This document shows, in pieces, positions 1 through 7,892 of a DNA stretch of 12,753 bases (position 1 is the first letter of the stretch; each line of letters opens with the position of its first letter). The stretch lies in NCBI GenBank assembly GCA_902803195.1, contig CADCOX010000134.1, forward strand, positions 1 to 12,753, written 5' to 3'. Source of the stretch: an uncultured Bacteroidales bacterium (lineage in GTDB: Bacteria; Bacteroidota; Bacteroidia; Bacteroidales; Bacteroidaceae). The position numbers and the translations under genes are program-made. Below the pieces are notes generated by a model. That model was not told the DNA's origin. It ran no database searches and was given only the letters and a program-made list of their open reading frames with translations.

Positions 1-598
1 CGGCGCCGTCATCAGCGCCGTGCCCCAAGACCTCAAGTTCCGTGGCGAAGACACGCTCGCCATCATCGGCGACAACAACAAGATCCGTGAGAACGTGACC
101 ATCAACCGCGGCACTGCAGCCAAAGGTCAGACCGTTGTGGGTTCTGGCAACCTTCTCATGGAAGGCTGCCACATCGCTCACGACGACATCGTGGGCAACG
201 ACGTCATCATCGGCAACTGCTCCAAACTGGCTGGTGAAGTGACCGTCGACGACCACGCCATCCTCTCGGCCTGTGTGCTCGTCCATCAGTTCTGCCGCAT
301 CGGCAGCTACACGATGGTAGGCGGTGGCACACGCTCTTCCCAGAGCATCGTTCCCTACAGCATCTGCGCACGCGAGCCGGCCAGTTACTGCGGTCTGAAT
401 ATCGTAGGACTGCGACGCCGCGGCTTCGAGCGCGAGGTCATCAACACGATTCACGAGGCCTACCGCATCATCTTCCAAGGAGGACTCTCATTGGCCGACG
501 CCCTCGCCACCATCCAGCGCGAGCTGCCACAGACCGATGAGATCAAATACATCCTGGACTTCATCGAAGACACCAAGAAGCGAGGCTTTGTACACTAA
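1..598 (+). CDS. lpxA: Acyl-ACP:UDP-N-acetylglucosamine O-acyltransferase, 5'-truncated
   Basis: LpxA transfers an (R)-3-hydroxyacyl chain from acyl carrier protein to the 3-OH of UDP-GlcNAc, the first step of lipid A synthesis, in the cytoplasm. The frame is open from base 2 and the true start lies upstream. Against E. coli LpxA (recalled alignment) about 64 N-terminal residues are missing, and 198 of about 260 are visible. Left-handed beta-helix hexapeptide repeats are evident (VGNDVIIGN, VTVDDHAI). The catalytic His is in HIAHD (codon 179-181). VHQF and the glycine after MVGG, aligned with the acyl-length ruler Gly173 of E. coli, are kept, so a long acyl chain is expected. The C-terminal helical part includes GLRRRGFEREVI. 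A GTG at base 20 lies inside the conserved PQDLKF region and is not the start. In Bacteroidetes, lpxA usually follows a fused lpxC-fabZ gene, which would be just outside the window. Confidence 0.96.
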   Translation, partial: GAVISAVPQDLKFRGEDTLAIIGDNNKIRENVTINRGTAAKGQTVVGSGNLLMEGCHIAHDDIVGNDVIIGNCSKLAGEVTVDDHAILSACVLVHQFCRIGSYTMVGGGTRSSQSIVPYSICAREPASYCGLNIVGLRRRGFEREVINTIHEAYRIIFQGGLSLADALATIQRELPQTDEIKYILDFIEDTKKRGFVH

Positions 599-636
599 GG
601 CTCATTCAACTTCTCATACGTTAAATTCTAAACTAA

Positions 637-647
637 GGGCGTAGCCC
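637..647 (+). repeat. Small GC hairpin before the TnpR-like gene
   Basis: GGGC and GCCC arms (637-640 and 644-647) enclose a 3-base loop and end 7 bases before the ATG at 655. In RNA this could affect initiation, but a 4-bp stem is easily a chance event. The 56-base gap between lpxA and the next gene shows no clear promoter, so read-through from lpxA is likely. Confidence 0.2.
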
Positions 648-654
648 GTGGCCT

Positions 655-1200
655 ATGCTTTACACCATCACAGTCGTAAGTCCCGAAGTAGAGGATTTCG
701 TCGTCGAACTACTCATTGAGTCCGATGCCACCTTCGCCGACCTCCATCAACTGATCCGCGACACCTGTGGGTGGGGACCTCACAAGCCATCCACCTTCTA
801 TATTTGTGATCATCGCTGGCATCACGAGCGCGCCATCCCCGAGAAGAGCTACGAAGACGAGACCATGGACGAAGTGGAACTCGGCGACTTGCTCGACGAT
901 GAGGGACAGCGCTTGCAATACGTCTTTGACGCTGCGGAGTCACGCGGTCTGCTCCTCGAAGTCACCCACATCAGCTACGGCAAACACATCGACGAGCCTC
1001 ACTGCCGCCGCAGCCATGGCACGCCACCGCCCCTGCAGATTGAGAGCCCAGAGCCCGTCAAGGCTCCTACCAATGCCGACCTACTGGCACAGCTCAACGC
1101 TGCAGCCCTCGCTGACGATGATGACATCGAACCCACCGACGACGACCTCTTCGACATCGAGGAGATTGACCTCGAAGGCTTCGATTTCACCGAGGGATAG
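655..1200 (+). CDS. pRiA4b ORF-3/IS1096 TnpR-like acidic protein
   Basis: This 181-aa protein resembles the family named after plasmid pRiA4b ORF-3 and the IS1096 passenger 'TnpR'. The molecular function of that family is unknown and it should not be read as a resolvase. The N-terminal domain (about 1-122) has the family pattern: a beta strand (LYTITVVSP), ATFADLHQLIRDTCGW (25-40), FYICDHRW (48-55), a LQYVFD strand (87-92) and a diverged HIDEPHCRRS-GTPPP segment (111-125). The tail (about 151-180) is very rich in Asp/Glu, giving a low pI and suggesting a protein or nucleic-acid mimic surface. There is no signal peptide and no mobile-element context. From memory of Bacteroidetes genomes, homologues with the same acidic tail sit next to miaA, so it appears to be a resident chromosomal gene. 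The start at 655 puts the first strand in the expected place. Confidence 0.85.
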   Translation: MLYTITVVSPEVEDFVVELLIESDATFADLHQLIRDTCGWGPHKPSTFYICDHRWHHERAIPEKSYEDETMDEVELGDLLDDEGQRLQYVFDAAESRGLLLEVTHISYGKHIDEPHCRRSHGTPPPLQIESPEPVKAPTNADLLAQLNAAALADDDDIEPTDDDLFDIEEIDLEGFDFTEG

Positions 1201-1327
1201 CCTGTCAACGGCCCAGCTCTCGTCTATCATAAAGGCCAACCTTGCAGTTCTTGTTTAGCACAATGGTCAGCTTTGCTTTTCTCGCTTAGCGCAGACTTCG
1301 TCAAGCCGCAGTCACATCTATCCGCCT

Positions 1328-2251
1328 ATGAAGACCCTCCTCGTACTCCTTGGCCCAACAGCCGTCGGAAAGACAGAGCTCTCCCTTCAACTGGCAGAGC
1401 ACATCGGCAGCCCTATTCTGGGGGCCGACAGCCGGCAGCTTTATCGCGACCTGCGCATCGGCACAGCCGCTCCCACCGAGGAGCAACAACGTCGCGTCCG
1501 CCACTACTTCGTAGGCACACTCGACATCCGCGACTACTATAGCGCCGCTCGCTACGAGGCTGATGTTCTTCAGCTCACAGATAAGTTGTTCGCCGACCAC
1601 GACACACTGCTAATGGCAGGAGGTTCCATGCTCTACATCGACGCCGTCTGCAAGGGCATTGACGACATACCGACCATCCACGAGGAGACGCGTACGCTCC
1701 TACGCCAACGGCTTCAAGCCGAAGGCCTCGACACACTCGCCCGCGAATTGCGACTCCTCGACCCAGAATACTACGCCACCGTAGACCTCAAGAACACCAA
1801 GCGCATCGTACACGCCCTCGAGGTCTGTTACCAGACAGGCCGCACCTTTACCAGTTTCCGCACCGCGACGACCAAGCAGCGCCCCTTCCGCATCATCAAG
1901 ATAGGTCTCAACCGACCGCGGGCCGAACTCTTCGAGCGCATTAACCTGCGTGTGGAACAAATGCTCGACGAAGGACTCCTCGACGAAGTACGTGCCCTCC
2001 TGCCCTACCGCGACGAGAATGCGCTCAACACCGTAGGTTACAAAGAAATGTTCCAGGTGCTCGACGGTACATGGGAACTCGACTTCGCCAAAGAGCGAAT
2101 GAAGAAGAATACGCGCGTGTACGCGAAGAAACAACTCACGTGGTTCGCCCACGACAACGACATACATTGGTTCCAGCCCGACGACTATGCAGCCATCCTC
2201 GAATACGTGGACAACGCGGTCTGTCAGCCTGTCGGAAATACCTCCAACTAA
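1328..2251 (+). CDS. miaA: tRNA dimethylallyltransferase
   Basis: MiaA transfers the dimethylallyl group from DMAPP to N6 of A37 in tRNAs that read UNN codons, producing i6A, which MiaB commonly modifies further. The 307-aa length is normal. Visible motifs are the P-loop GPTAVGKT (9-16), the ADSRQLY substrate-binding segment with catalytic Asp34 (33-39), AGGSMLYIDA with the downstream GIDDIP, the LDLKNTKRIVHALEV-type tRNA-binding region with NTKRI (about 156-160), GYKEM, and the C-terminal TRVYAKKQLTWF signature. The protein is cytoplasmic. The start at 1328 gives the standard short N-terminus (MKTLLVLLGPT). A 127-base spacer precedes it with no convincing promoter box. The PBP gene begins 11 bases after its stop, so miaA probably heads or shares a transcript with the PBP and helicase genes. 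Confidence 0.97.
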   Translation: MKTLLVLLGPTAVGKTELSLQLAEHIGSPILGADSRQLYRDLRIGTAAPTEEQQRRVRHYFVGTLDIRDYYSAARYEADVLQLTDKLFADHDTLLMAGGSMLYIDAVCKGIDDIPTIHEETRTLLRQRLQAEGLDTLARELRLLDPEYYATVDLKNTKRIVHALEVCYQTGRTFTSFRTATTKQRPFRIIKIGLNRPRAELFERINLRVEQMLDEGLLDEVRALLPYRDENALNTVGYKEMFQVLDGTWELDFAKERMKKNTRVYAKKQLTWFAHDNDIHWFQPDDYAAILEYVDNAVCQPVGNTSN

Positions 2252-2262
2252 CTGCCTGAACA

Positions 2263-4722
2263 ATGAAACTCAAAGAAACTATCCGTAAGACATACTCCGG
2301 TCCGTGGTACAAGCGTATCATCGTGTGGTTCTGCACCCTCGTGATAGCCTTCTTGCTACTCCTTGTGGCCGTCGACGTCAATTTCCTGTGGCTCTTCGGC
2401 AAATCACCTGGGTTCAAACAAATTGAGAACCCTGTCACCAGCGAGGCCAGCGAGATTTATAGCACCGACAGCATCTTGATGGGACGCTATTTCAACGAGA
2501 ATCGCAGTCCTGTGAAGTATGAGGATATCAGCCCCATCCTCGTCCGTACGCTCATCGCTACAGAGGACGAGCGTTTCTACCAACATCGCGGCGTTGATAT
2601 CCCAGGACTTCTCGCAGCAGCAAAAGACATCGCACAAGGTCACGGACGAGGAGCCAGCACCATCACACAGCAACTTGCCAAGAACCTGTTCCGAACGCGC
2701 ACCCAATACTCCACCGGACTGCTTGGACGCATTCCCGGCGTGAAAATCCTCGTGCAGAAGGCCAAAGAATGGATAGTAGCCACCAAGCTCGAGATTGCGT
2801 TCTCTAAAGAAGAGATTCTGACGATGTACTTCAACACAGTCGACTTCGGCTCGAATAGTTTCGGCATCAAGACTGCTGCGCGCAAGTACTTCGGCACGAC
2901 GCCTCACAACTTAACCTATGAGCAAGCCGCCACGCTCGTGGGACTGCTCAAGGCTACAAGTACTTACAATCCACGACGTCATCCTCAGCGTTCAGCCGAG
3001 CGACGCAACGTCGTCTTGCAGAACCTCTACGAACATGGAGGTATCATCCTGCAAGGCGAACCTGCCACGCAGGAACAACTCGACAGCCTTCAAGCCATCC
3101 CCATGGGAGTTATCAAGAACTTCGAGGAGAGTTCCTTCGACGGTATTGCTCCTTACCTACGTACCGACTTGCAGGAATACATCGACCAGCTTTGCGAGGA
3201 CGGAAAGGTGATGGGCTATGAGAACGAGCACCTCGACCTCTACTCCGACGGCCTGAAAATCTACACGACCATCGACTCGCGCATGCAACGCTATGCCGAG
3301 GAAGCAGCCATGAAACAGATGCGTGTGCTCCAGCAACGTTTCGACGAGCACTGGCGTGGACAGAATCCCTGGCAGGACTCACAACATCGTGAGATCAAGG
3401 GCTTCATCGAAAACCTTGCCAAGAAGACCGACCGTTATAAGCAACTCCAGAAGGAATTCCCAGATGCCCCCGACAGCGTAGACTACTACATGAATCTGCC
3501 GCATCGCGTGAAACTCTTCAGTTACGGCGGACCTGTTTTCCGCGAGATTTCCACCATGGACTCCATCCGATATATGGTTCGCTTCCTACACTGTGGCTTC
3601 ATCGTCATCGAACCAGATACACGTCATGTCAAAGCATGGGTTGGCGACGTCGACTTCAATTTCTGGAAATATGACAAGGTGACCTCCCGTCGTCAGCCTG
3701 GTTCCACGTTCAAACTCTTCGTCTACACCGAAGCCATGAACAAAGGCCTCAAGCCCGTCGACCGCCGCACCGACAGTTACGTAGCCTACAAGCAGAGCAT
3801 TTACGGCAAAGTGGGCCGTTGGGCGCCTCACAATGCCAATGGCCGTTTCTCCGGTTCTAACATGATGCTCAAGACAGCTTTTGCGCTCAGTGTCAATAGC
3901 ATCGCTGTCAAACTGGCCTATGAAGTGGGCATTCATGACGTGGCAACGACAGCTCATGCGATGGGCATTCGTTCCAAACTCGACGAAGTACCAGCACTGA
4001 GTCTCGGAGCCAGCGATGTCTCGCTCTACGAGATGGTCAACGCCTACTGCACGGTCGCCAACGACGGCAAATACAGCGCGCCCTGTCTGGTCACACAGAT
4101 TGTGAATCGAGACGGCAAAGTGATTTATGACGCCCATCACGAAGAACGCCAAGCCATCCCCTACCGCTCCGCATTCTTCATGCAACAACTGCTCAAGGGA
4201 GGTCTCACGACACGCGGCGGCACTTCGCAAGCACTTTGGCAGTACATTAATCCCGTTAGGGACAAAGTGGACTTCGGAGGCAAGACGGGTACGTCCAATA
4301 ACCACTCCGACGCCTGGTATATCGGCATCACGCCCAAACTGGTGGCTGGAGGATGGGTAGGTGGAGAGTACCGTAGTATTCACTTCCGCTCGGGAGCCCT
4401 TGGCCAAGGCAGCCGTACCGCACTCCCCATCTTCGGCAACTTCATGGCAAGCGTATTGAAAGATCCACGCTTCAGCAAGTATTTGGCGAAATTCCCGCCA
4501 CCTCGTGAAGAAGAGGAGATCGACCCCAAAGACTATGAAGGCTGGGGTTCCACCGGCACAACGCGCTCCTTCAGCATTGACAGCGTCAGCAACCTCGGCC
4601 CGATGGAGGGCATCGGGTTCTCCAGTGTGAATGGTGACAAGGAACTGCCTCCACCTGCTCCCGCCAACGAGAATGCCGAAGCAACCTCAACGGGCACCTC
4701 TCACAACGAAACGGCAGAATAG
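2263..4722 (+). CDS. mrcA: Class A penicillin-binding protein (PBP1A-type)
   Basis: A bifunctional peptidoglycan synthase: it polymerises lipid II (GT51 domain) and cross-links stem peptides (transpeptidase domain) in the periplasm. It is 819 aa. A short basic cytoplasmic N-terminus and one membrane anchor (about 19-40) come first. The GT51 domain (about 75-250) shows EDERFYQHRGVD with catalytic Glu101, GASTITQQLAKNLF (130-143), KEWIVATKLE with second acidic Glu169, the ILTMYFN motif and RKYFG. A linker follows that contains FDEHWRGQNPW (360-370), a stretch I recall from Bacteroidetes homologues. The transpeptidase has nucleophile Ser481 in STFK (481-484), SVN (543-545) and KTGT (674-677). 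The tail (about 745-819) is acidic and Pro/Thr-rich and probably disordered. All catalytic residues are present. It sits 11 bases after miaA and 5 bases before the helicase gene. The symbol mrcA is by analogy (ponA also used). Confidence 0.96.
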   Translation: MKLKETIRKTYSGPWYKRIIVWFCTLVIAFLLLLVAVDVNFLWLFGKSPGFKQIENPVTSEASEIYSTDSILMGRYFNENRSPVKYEDISPILVRTLIATEDERFYQHRGVDIPGLLAAAKDIAQGHGRGASTITQQLAKNLFRTRTQYSTGLLGRIPGVKILVQKAKEWIVATKLEIAFSKEEILTMYFNTVDFGSNSFGIKTAARKYFGTTPHNLTYEQAATLVGLLKATSTYNPRRHPQRSAERRNVVLQNLYEHGGIILQGEPATQEQLDSLQAIPMGVIKNFEESSFDGIAPYLRTDLQEYIDQLCEDGKVMGYENEHLDLYSDGLKIYTTIDSRMQRYAEEAAMKQMRVLQQRFDEHWRGQNPWQDSQHREIKGFIENLAKKTDRYKQLQKEFPDAPDSVDYYMNLPHRVKLFSYGGPVFREISTMDSIRYMVRFLHCGFIVIEPDTRHVKAWVGDVDFNFWKYDKVTSRRQPGSTFKLFVYTEAMNKGLKPVDRRTDSYVAYKQSIYGKVGRWAPHNANGRFSGSNMMLKTAFALSVNSIAVKLAYEVGIHDVATTAHAMGIRSKLDEVPALSLGASDVSLYEMVNAYCTVANDGKYSAPCLVTQIVNRDGKVIYDAHHEERQAIPYRSAFFMQQLLKGGLTTRGGTSQALWQYINPVRDKVDFGGKTGTSNNHSDAWYIGITPKLVAGGWVGGEYRSIHFRSGALGQGSRTALPIFGNFMASVLKDPRFSKYLAKFPPPREEEEIDPKDYEGWGSTGTTRSFSIDSVSNLGPMEGIGFSSVNGDKELPPPAPANENAEATSTGTSHNETAE

Positions 4723-4727
4723 CAGTT

Positions 4728-6617
4728 ATGCCGACAATCCAGATTGACACCAGCACGCCTGAGTTCCAGGCGGCACTCAACATGATTCGATTTACCCATC
4801 ACTCGCTTTTCCTCACAGGAAAGGCGGGAACGGGTAAGAGTACGTTCCTTCGTTATGTCAAGGAGAACACCAAGAAGAAATGTGTTGTATTAGCCCCAAC
4901 GGGTATTGCTGCCATCAACGCAGGAGGTGTCACCCTGCATAGTTTCTTCAAACTGCCATTTCATCCGTTAGCACCTGATGATGCACGTTATGCTGGCAGG
5001 CGCATACGCGAGTTCCTCAAATACAACAAGGAGCATATTCAACTACTTCAAAACCTGGAACTTATCATCATCGATGAGATATCCATGGTGCGAGCTGACA
5101 TGATTGACTTCATCGATCGCATCCTGCGTACCTACACCAAGAACCACCGCACGCCCTTCGGAGGCAAACAAATGCTGCTCATCGGGGATATCTACCAGCT
5201 GGAACCCGTCGTGAAGGCCGACGAACGCGACATCCTCAGCAGGTTCTATCCTTCTCCCTTCTTCTTCGCCGCTCATGTGTTCAAACAGATGGAGCTCGTC
5301 AGTATCGAACTCACTAAAGTCTATCGGCAGCAGGATCAACGCTTCATCTCGGTGCTCGACCGTATTCGAACCAATATTTTCACACCTGCGGACCTCGCCC
5401 TCCTCAACACCCGTGTCAATGCCACTCTTGGAACGTCGGCGCTCGGCGATTTAGTCGCCGAGTCCCCCTCCTCGTCAGGCTTCCCCTGCCCTTCAGACTC
5501 CTTTTCCGCCTCATCCCTTTCCCTCCCTTCTCACCTCGGCATCACCCTTTGCACTCGTCGGGATGATGTCGACTTCATCAACAACACCGAACTCTCACGC
5601 CTCAACGGCGACACCCTCACCCTCCATGGATGTATCCGTGGCGACTTTCCGCAATCCTCTCTCCCAACACTTCTTGACCTCGACATCAAACTCGGCGCAC
5701 AAGTTATCTTCGTCAAGAATGACCAAAACAAGCAATGGGTTAACGGCACCCTTGGCACTATCACAGGTTTCAGCGAAGAACCTTACGGCCTCATCATCGT
5801 CACCGAGACGGGCAAAGAAGTACTTGTTGAAGAAGCACAATGGGCTAACGTGCGTTATACTTATAATGAACAGGAAAAGAAAATCGAGGAAGAACAGCTT
5901 GGCACCTTTACCCAGTTTCCGATCCGATTAGCTTGGGCCATCACCATCCACAAAAGCCAAGGCCTCACCTTTGACCGCGTCAACATAGATTTTGGTAATG
6001 GAACCTTCACAGGAGGTCAGGCTTATGTCGCGCTCAGTCGTTGTCGCTCGCTCGAAGGCATCACCCTCAAGCGTCCGCTCAACCACGCAGATGTTTTCAT
6101 TCGCCAAGAGGTGGTAAATTTCGCCAAATATTTCAACAATCCGCAAGCTTTCGAACGTGCTCTACAGGCAGCAAAAGCGGATATCGAATACAATGAGACC
6201 GCACGTGCCTTCAACGAAGAACGCTGGGACGATTTCATTCAGCATTTCTTCACGGCTATCCACGCCCGCTATGACATTGAGAGCCCCATCGCTAAGCGTT
6301 TCATCCGACGTAAACTCGGTGTCATCACCAGCCTCCGTGCCGAGAACGAGAAGCTGCGCCATCAGCTCACCAAGCGCAATAAGTCGTTACAGCAATTTGC
6401 CAAGGAATACTATCTTATGGGCAACGATTGCATCAGCGAAGCTGGTAGTTACGGTGCAGCACGTCGCAACTACGAAAAAGCTATTGCCCTATGGCCTGAA
6501 TTCGAAGCGGCTCACAAACGACTTGGCGACTGTTTCGACCACGATGGACTTCACGAAGAGGCTGAGGAACACTGGAAGATAGCTGAGAAACTGCGCAAGA
6601 AAAGAAAGAAGAAATAG
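4728..6617 (+). CDS. PIF1-like SF1B helicase with C-terminal TPR region
   Basis: A 629-aa ATP-dependent DNA helicase of the PIF1/RecD2 type, presumably acting on DNA or R-loops in the cytoplasm; its substrate is unknown. Motifs in order: Walker A GKAGTGKST (31-39), APTGIAA (56-62), Walker B IIIDEISM (113-120), motif III GDIYQLEP (153-160), VYRQ (198-201), AQVIFVKND and WVNGTLGTI (324-346), AITIHKSQGLTFD (404-416) and VALSRCRS (434-441). A coiled coil (about 535-555) leads to two TPR-like helical pairs (about 556-620) and a Lys/Arg tail. From memory, the helicase-TPR arrangement is common in Bacteroidetes. Residues 241-271 form an in-frame Ser/Pro-rich insertion (see separate entry) outside the helicase motifs. 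The ATG is 5 bases after the PBP stop, which argues for cotranscription. No terminator is evident after the stop, only a 5-bp stem. Confidence 0.92.
   Translation: MPTIQIDTSTPEFQAALNMIRFTHHSLFLTGKAGTGKSTFLRYVKENTKKKCVVLAPTGIAAINAGGVTLHSFFKLPFHPLAPDDARYAGRRIREFLKYNKEHIQLLQNLELIIIDEISMVRADMIDFIDRILRTYTKNHRTPFGGKQMLLIGDIYQLEPVVKADERDILSRFYPSPFFFAAHVFKQMELVSIELTKVYRQQDQRFISVLDRIRTNIFTPADLALLNTRVNATLGTSALGDLVAESPSSSGFPCPSDSFSASSLSLPSHLGITLCTRRDDVDFINNTELSRLNGDTLTLHGCIRGDFPQSSLPTLLDLDIKLGAQVIFVKNDQNKQWVNGTLGTITGFSEEPYGLIIVTETGKEVLVEEAQWANVRYTYNEQEKKIEEEQLGTFTQFPIRLAWAITIHKSQGLTFDRVNIDFGNGTFTGGQAYVALSRCRSLEGITLKRPLNHADVFIRQEVVNFAKYFNNPQAFERALQAAKADIEYNETARAFNEERWDDFIQHFFTAIHARYDIESPIAKRFIRRKLGVITSLRAENEKLRHQLTKRNKSLQQFAKEYYLMGNDCISEAGSYGAARRNYEKAIALWPEFEAAHKRLGDCFDHDGLHEEAEEHWKIAEKLRKKRKKK
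5442..5462 (+). repeat. 8-bp perfect hairpin at the left edge of the insertion
   Basis: CTCGGCGA (5442-5449) and TCGCCGAG (5455-5462) are perfect reverse complements around the loop TTTAG. The left arm contains the first CTCGGC direct repeat. It lies inside the coding sequence and is followed by a C/T-rich tract rather than a run of T, so it is unlikely to terminate transcription. Confidence 0.6.
5442..5540 (+). repeat. Direct-repeat-bounded 93-bp insertion inside the helicase gene
   Basis: CTCGGC occurs at 5442-5447 and again at 5535-5540, in the same codon phase and exactly 93 bases (31 codons) apart. The DNA between them is almost pure pyrimidine on this strand (about 5463-5534) and encodes a low-complexity Ser/Pro/Phe stretch unlike the rest of the protein. 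Removing one repeat copy with the intervening DNA would join SALG directly to ITLCTRRDD. This matches the short junction I recall in homologues, where a TRxD segment soon follows LLNTR. The length is a multiple of three, so the frame survives. It could be a tiny element with a 6-bp target duplication or a slippage expansion. No terminal inverted repeats bound the segment. Confidence 0.55.
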
Positions 6618-6738
6618 AAAGCCACTTTCCTTTAAGTTCACCTTCCATTTCTACAAGAACTGCCTCCATTATCGATTGCATAACCGTTAATTTTTCTAAA
6701 TTTAGGCACTACCTTTTCCGTTGACTTCATATTATTTG

Positions 6739-6746
6739 TATCTTTG
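6739..6746 (+). promoter_or_regulatory. Candidate Bacteroidetes -7 box for the GH43 gene
   Basis: TATCTTTG matches the Bacteroidetes sigma-ABfr -7 consensus TAnnTTTG. It sits 32 bases before the ATG at 6779 in the AT-rich 161-base gap after the helicase. Transcription would start near 6750-6753, giving a leader of under 30 bases. The -33 element is weak: TTG at 6721-6723 is somewhat too close and the T-run at 6713-6716 lacks the G. This suggests the GH43 gene has its own promoter rather than depending on the helicase transcript. Confidence 0.5.
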
Positions 6747-6778
6747 TTGCAAGAAATGCTAACTAAACTCTGACAACA

Positions 6779-7759
6779 ATGAAATTACAGAAATTGCTTT
6801 GGCTCGCAATCGCCTTTGCATCAGCCACTTCACTTAGTGCCAAGAAGAAAACAACGGCCTACCTCTTCACCTACTTCACCGGTAATGCTCCTGAGCAGGA
6901 ACAAATCTGTTATGCCATCTCAGAGGATGGATGGAACTATACCCCCCTGAACAACGGAAAGCCCATCATCGCTTCCGCAGAGATTGCACGCACCGGCTGT
7001 GTGCGCGACCCTCACATCTTGCGGGGAAAAGGTGGCTGGTTCTATATGGTCGTTACCGACATGAAGTCGAGTCTGGGCTGGAGCAGCAACCGAGGCATGG
7101 TGCTTATGCGTTCCAAGGATATGGTCCATTGGCAACACCATACTATACACTTCCCTGATCGCTTTCGTGGCACAATGTTCGAACACGTGACACGTGTTTG
7201 GGCTCCTCAGACCATCTATGATGACGTCACAGGCAAGTATATTGTCTACTTCTCTATCCTAACCGACGATGGTTCATGTCCTTACGACCGCGTCTACTGG
7301 GCCTATGCCAACAAGGACTTCAGCGATCTCGAAGGCGAACCGAAAGTGCTCTTCGACATGAAGAATGCCAGCATCGACACGGACATTGTCAAGGATGACG
7401 ATGGGCTCTTCCACATCTTCTTCAAGACCGAAGGCCAAAGGCAAAAAGGCATCAAGCAATTCATTGCCAAAGATTTTTACAATGGAAACACTTGGGAGCT
7501 ACAACCTGGATGGTGTCAGGATACGGACAAACAAGTAGAAGGCTCGGGCGTGTTCCGCCTCCATGACGGAACTTGGGTGCTGATGTATGACTGCTACACA
7601 AGTGGCCACTATCAATTCTGCAAGAGCAGTGACCTACGCACCTTCAAACAAGTGCAGGATACAGAGACAAAAGGCGCCTTTACGCCGCGCCACGGCACCG
7701 TCATCGCCATCACAGCCAAAGAGGAGGCTCGATTGAAAAAAGCATTCCCCAACGATTGA
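6779..7759 (+). CDS. Secreted GH43-like glycoside hydrolase (arabinosidase/xylosidase-type fold)
   Basis: A 326-aa protein with a signal peptide (basic start, hydrophobic 6-18, probable cut after LSA at 19-21) and no lipobox, so periplasmic or secreted. The body fits the five-bladed beta-propeller of GH43. It has RDPHIL (76-81, candidate base Asp77), VWAPQTIYD (140-148), SIDTDIV (198-204, candidate pKa-modulating Asp200 or Asp202), VEGSGVF (253-259, candidate acid Glu254) and PRHGTVIAIT near the end, where His305 may coordinate the central metal. The family acts mainly on alpha-L-arabinofuranosides and beta-xylosides; other furanosides and galactosides are also known. The exact substrate and subfamily cannot be told from sequence alone, and which residues are catalytic is inferred. 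It has its own candidate promoter and a terminator 134 bases downstream, so it is probably monocistronic. It may serve the nearby SusC locus. Confidence 0.85.
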   Translation: MKLQKLLWLAIAFASATSLSAKKKTTAYLFTYFTGNAPEQEQICYAISEDGWNYTPLNNGKPIIASAEIARTGCVRDPHILRGKGGWFYMVVTDMKSSLGWSSNRGMVLMRSKDMVHWQHHTIHFPDRFRGTMFEHVTRVWAPQTIYDDVTGKYIVYFSILTDDGSCPYDRVYWAYANKDFSDLEGEPKVLFDMKNASIDTDIVKDDDGLFHIFFKTEGQRQKGIKQFIAKDFYNGNTWELQPGWCQDTDKQVEGSGVFRLHDGTWVLMYDCYTSGHYQFCKSSDLRTFKQVQDTETKGAFTPRHGTVIAITAKEEARLKKAFPND

Positions 7760-7892
7760 TTGGGAATCGTATCGTCAGCCTTACTTCAAGCCAACACCGA
7801 CCGCCTACTCAAGTTTAGATTGAGACTCAGCCTCAATTACAAATCAGGCGGACGATATTATACAAACGAACTTTACAATCTCCACCACGAAT

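Noticed and set aside
20..22. GTG as the start codon of lpxA
   Set aside because: The reading frame continues upstream to the window edge with residues that align with LpxA, and starting here would remove much of the beta-helix.
1249..1275. Possible promoter before miaA (TTG near 1250, CAGCTTTG near 1268)
   Set aside because: The -7 candidate lacks the conserved TA and the -33 match is poor, so there is not enough to annotate.
1273..1542. 89-codon + frame overlapping the start of miaA
   Set aside because: Most of it overlaps the conserved P-loop region of MiaA in another frame, and its Arg/Pro/Ser-rich translation is typical of an out-of-frame read.
3586..4407. 273-codon open frame on the - strand inside the PBP gene
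   Set aside because: It overlaps the transpeptidase domain with intact SxxK, SxN and KTG motifs, and the antisense translation shows no family resemblance.
6617..6629. GAAAG/CTTTC stem right after the helicase stop as a terminator
   Set aside because: It has only five A/T-rich pairs, a 3-base loop and no sustained T run, so it is too weak to call.
6696..6705. Perfect palindrome CTAAATTTAG upstream of the GH43 promoter
   Set aside because: A 10-bp palindrome in an AT-rich intergenic region of this size is plausible by chance, and nothing else supports a binding site.
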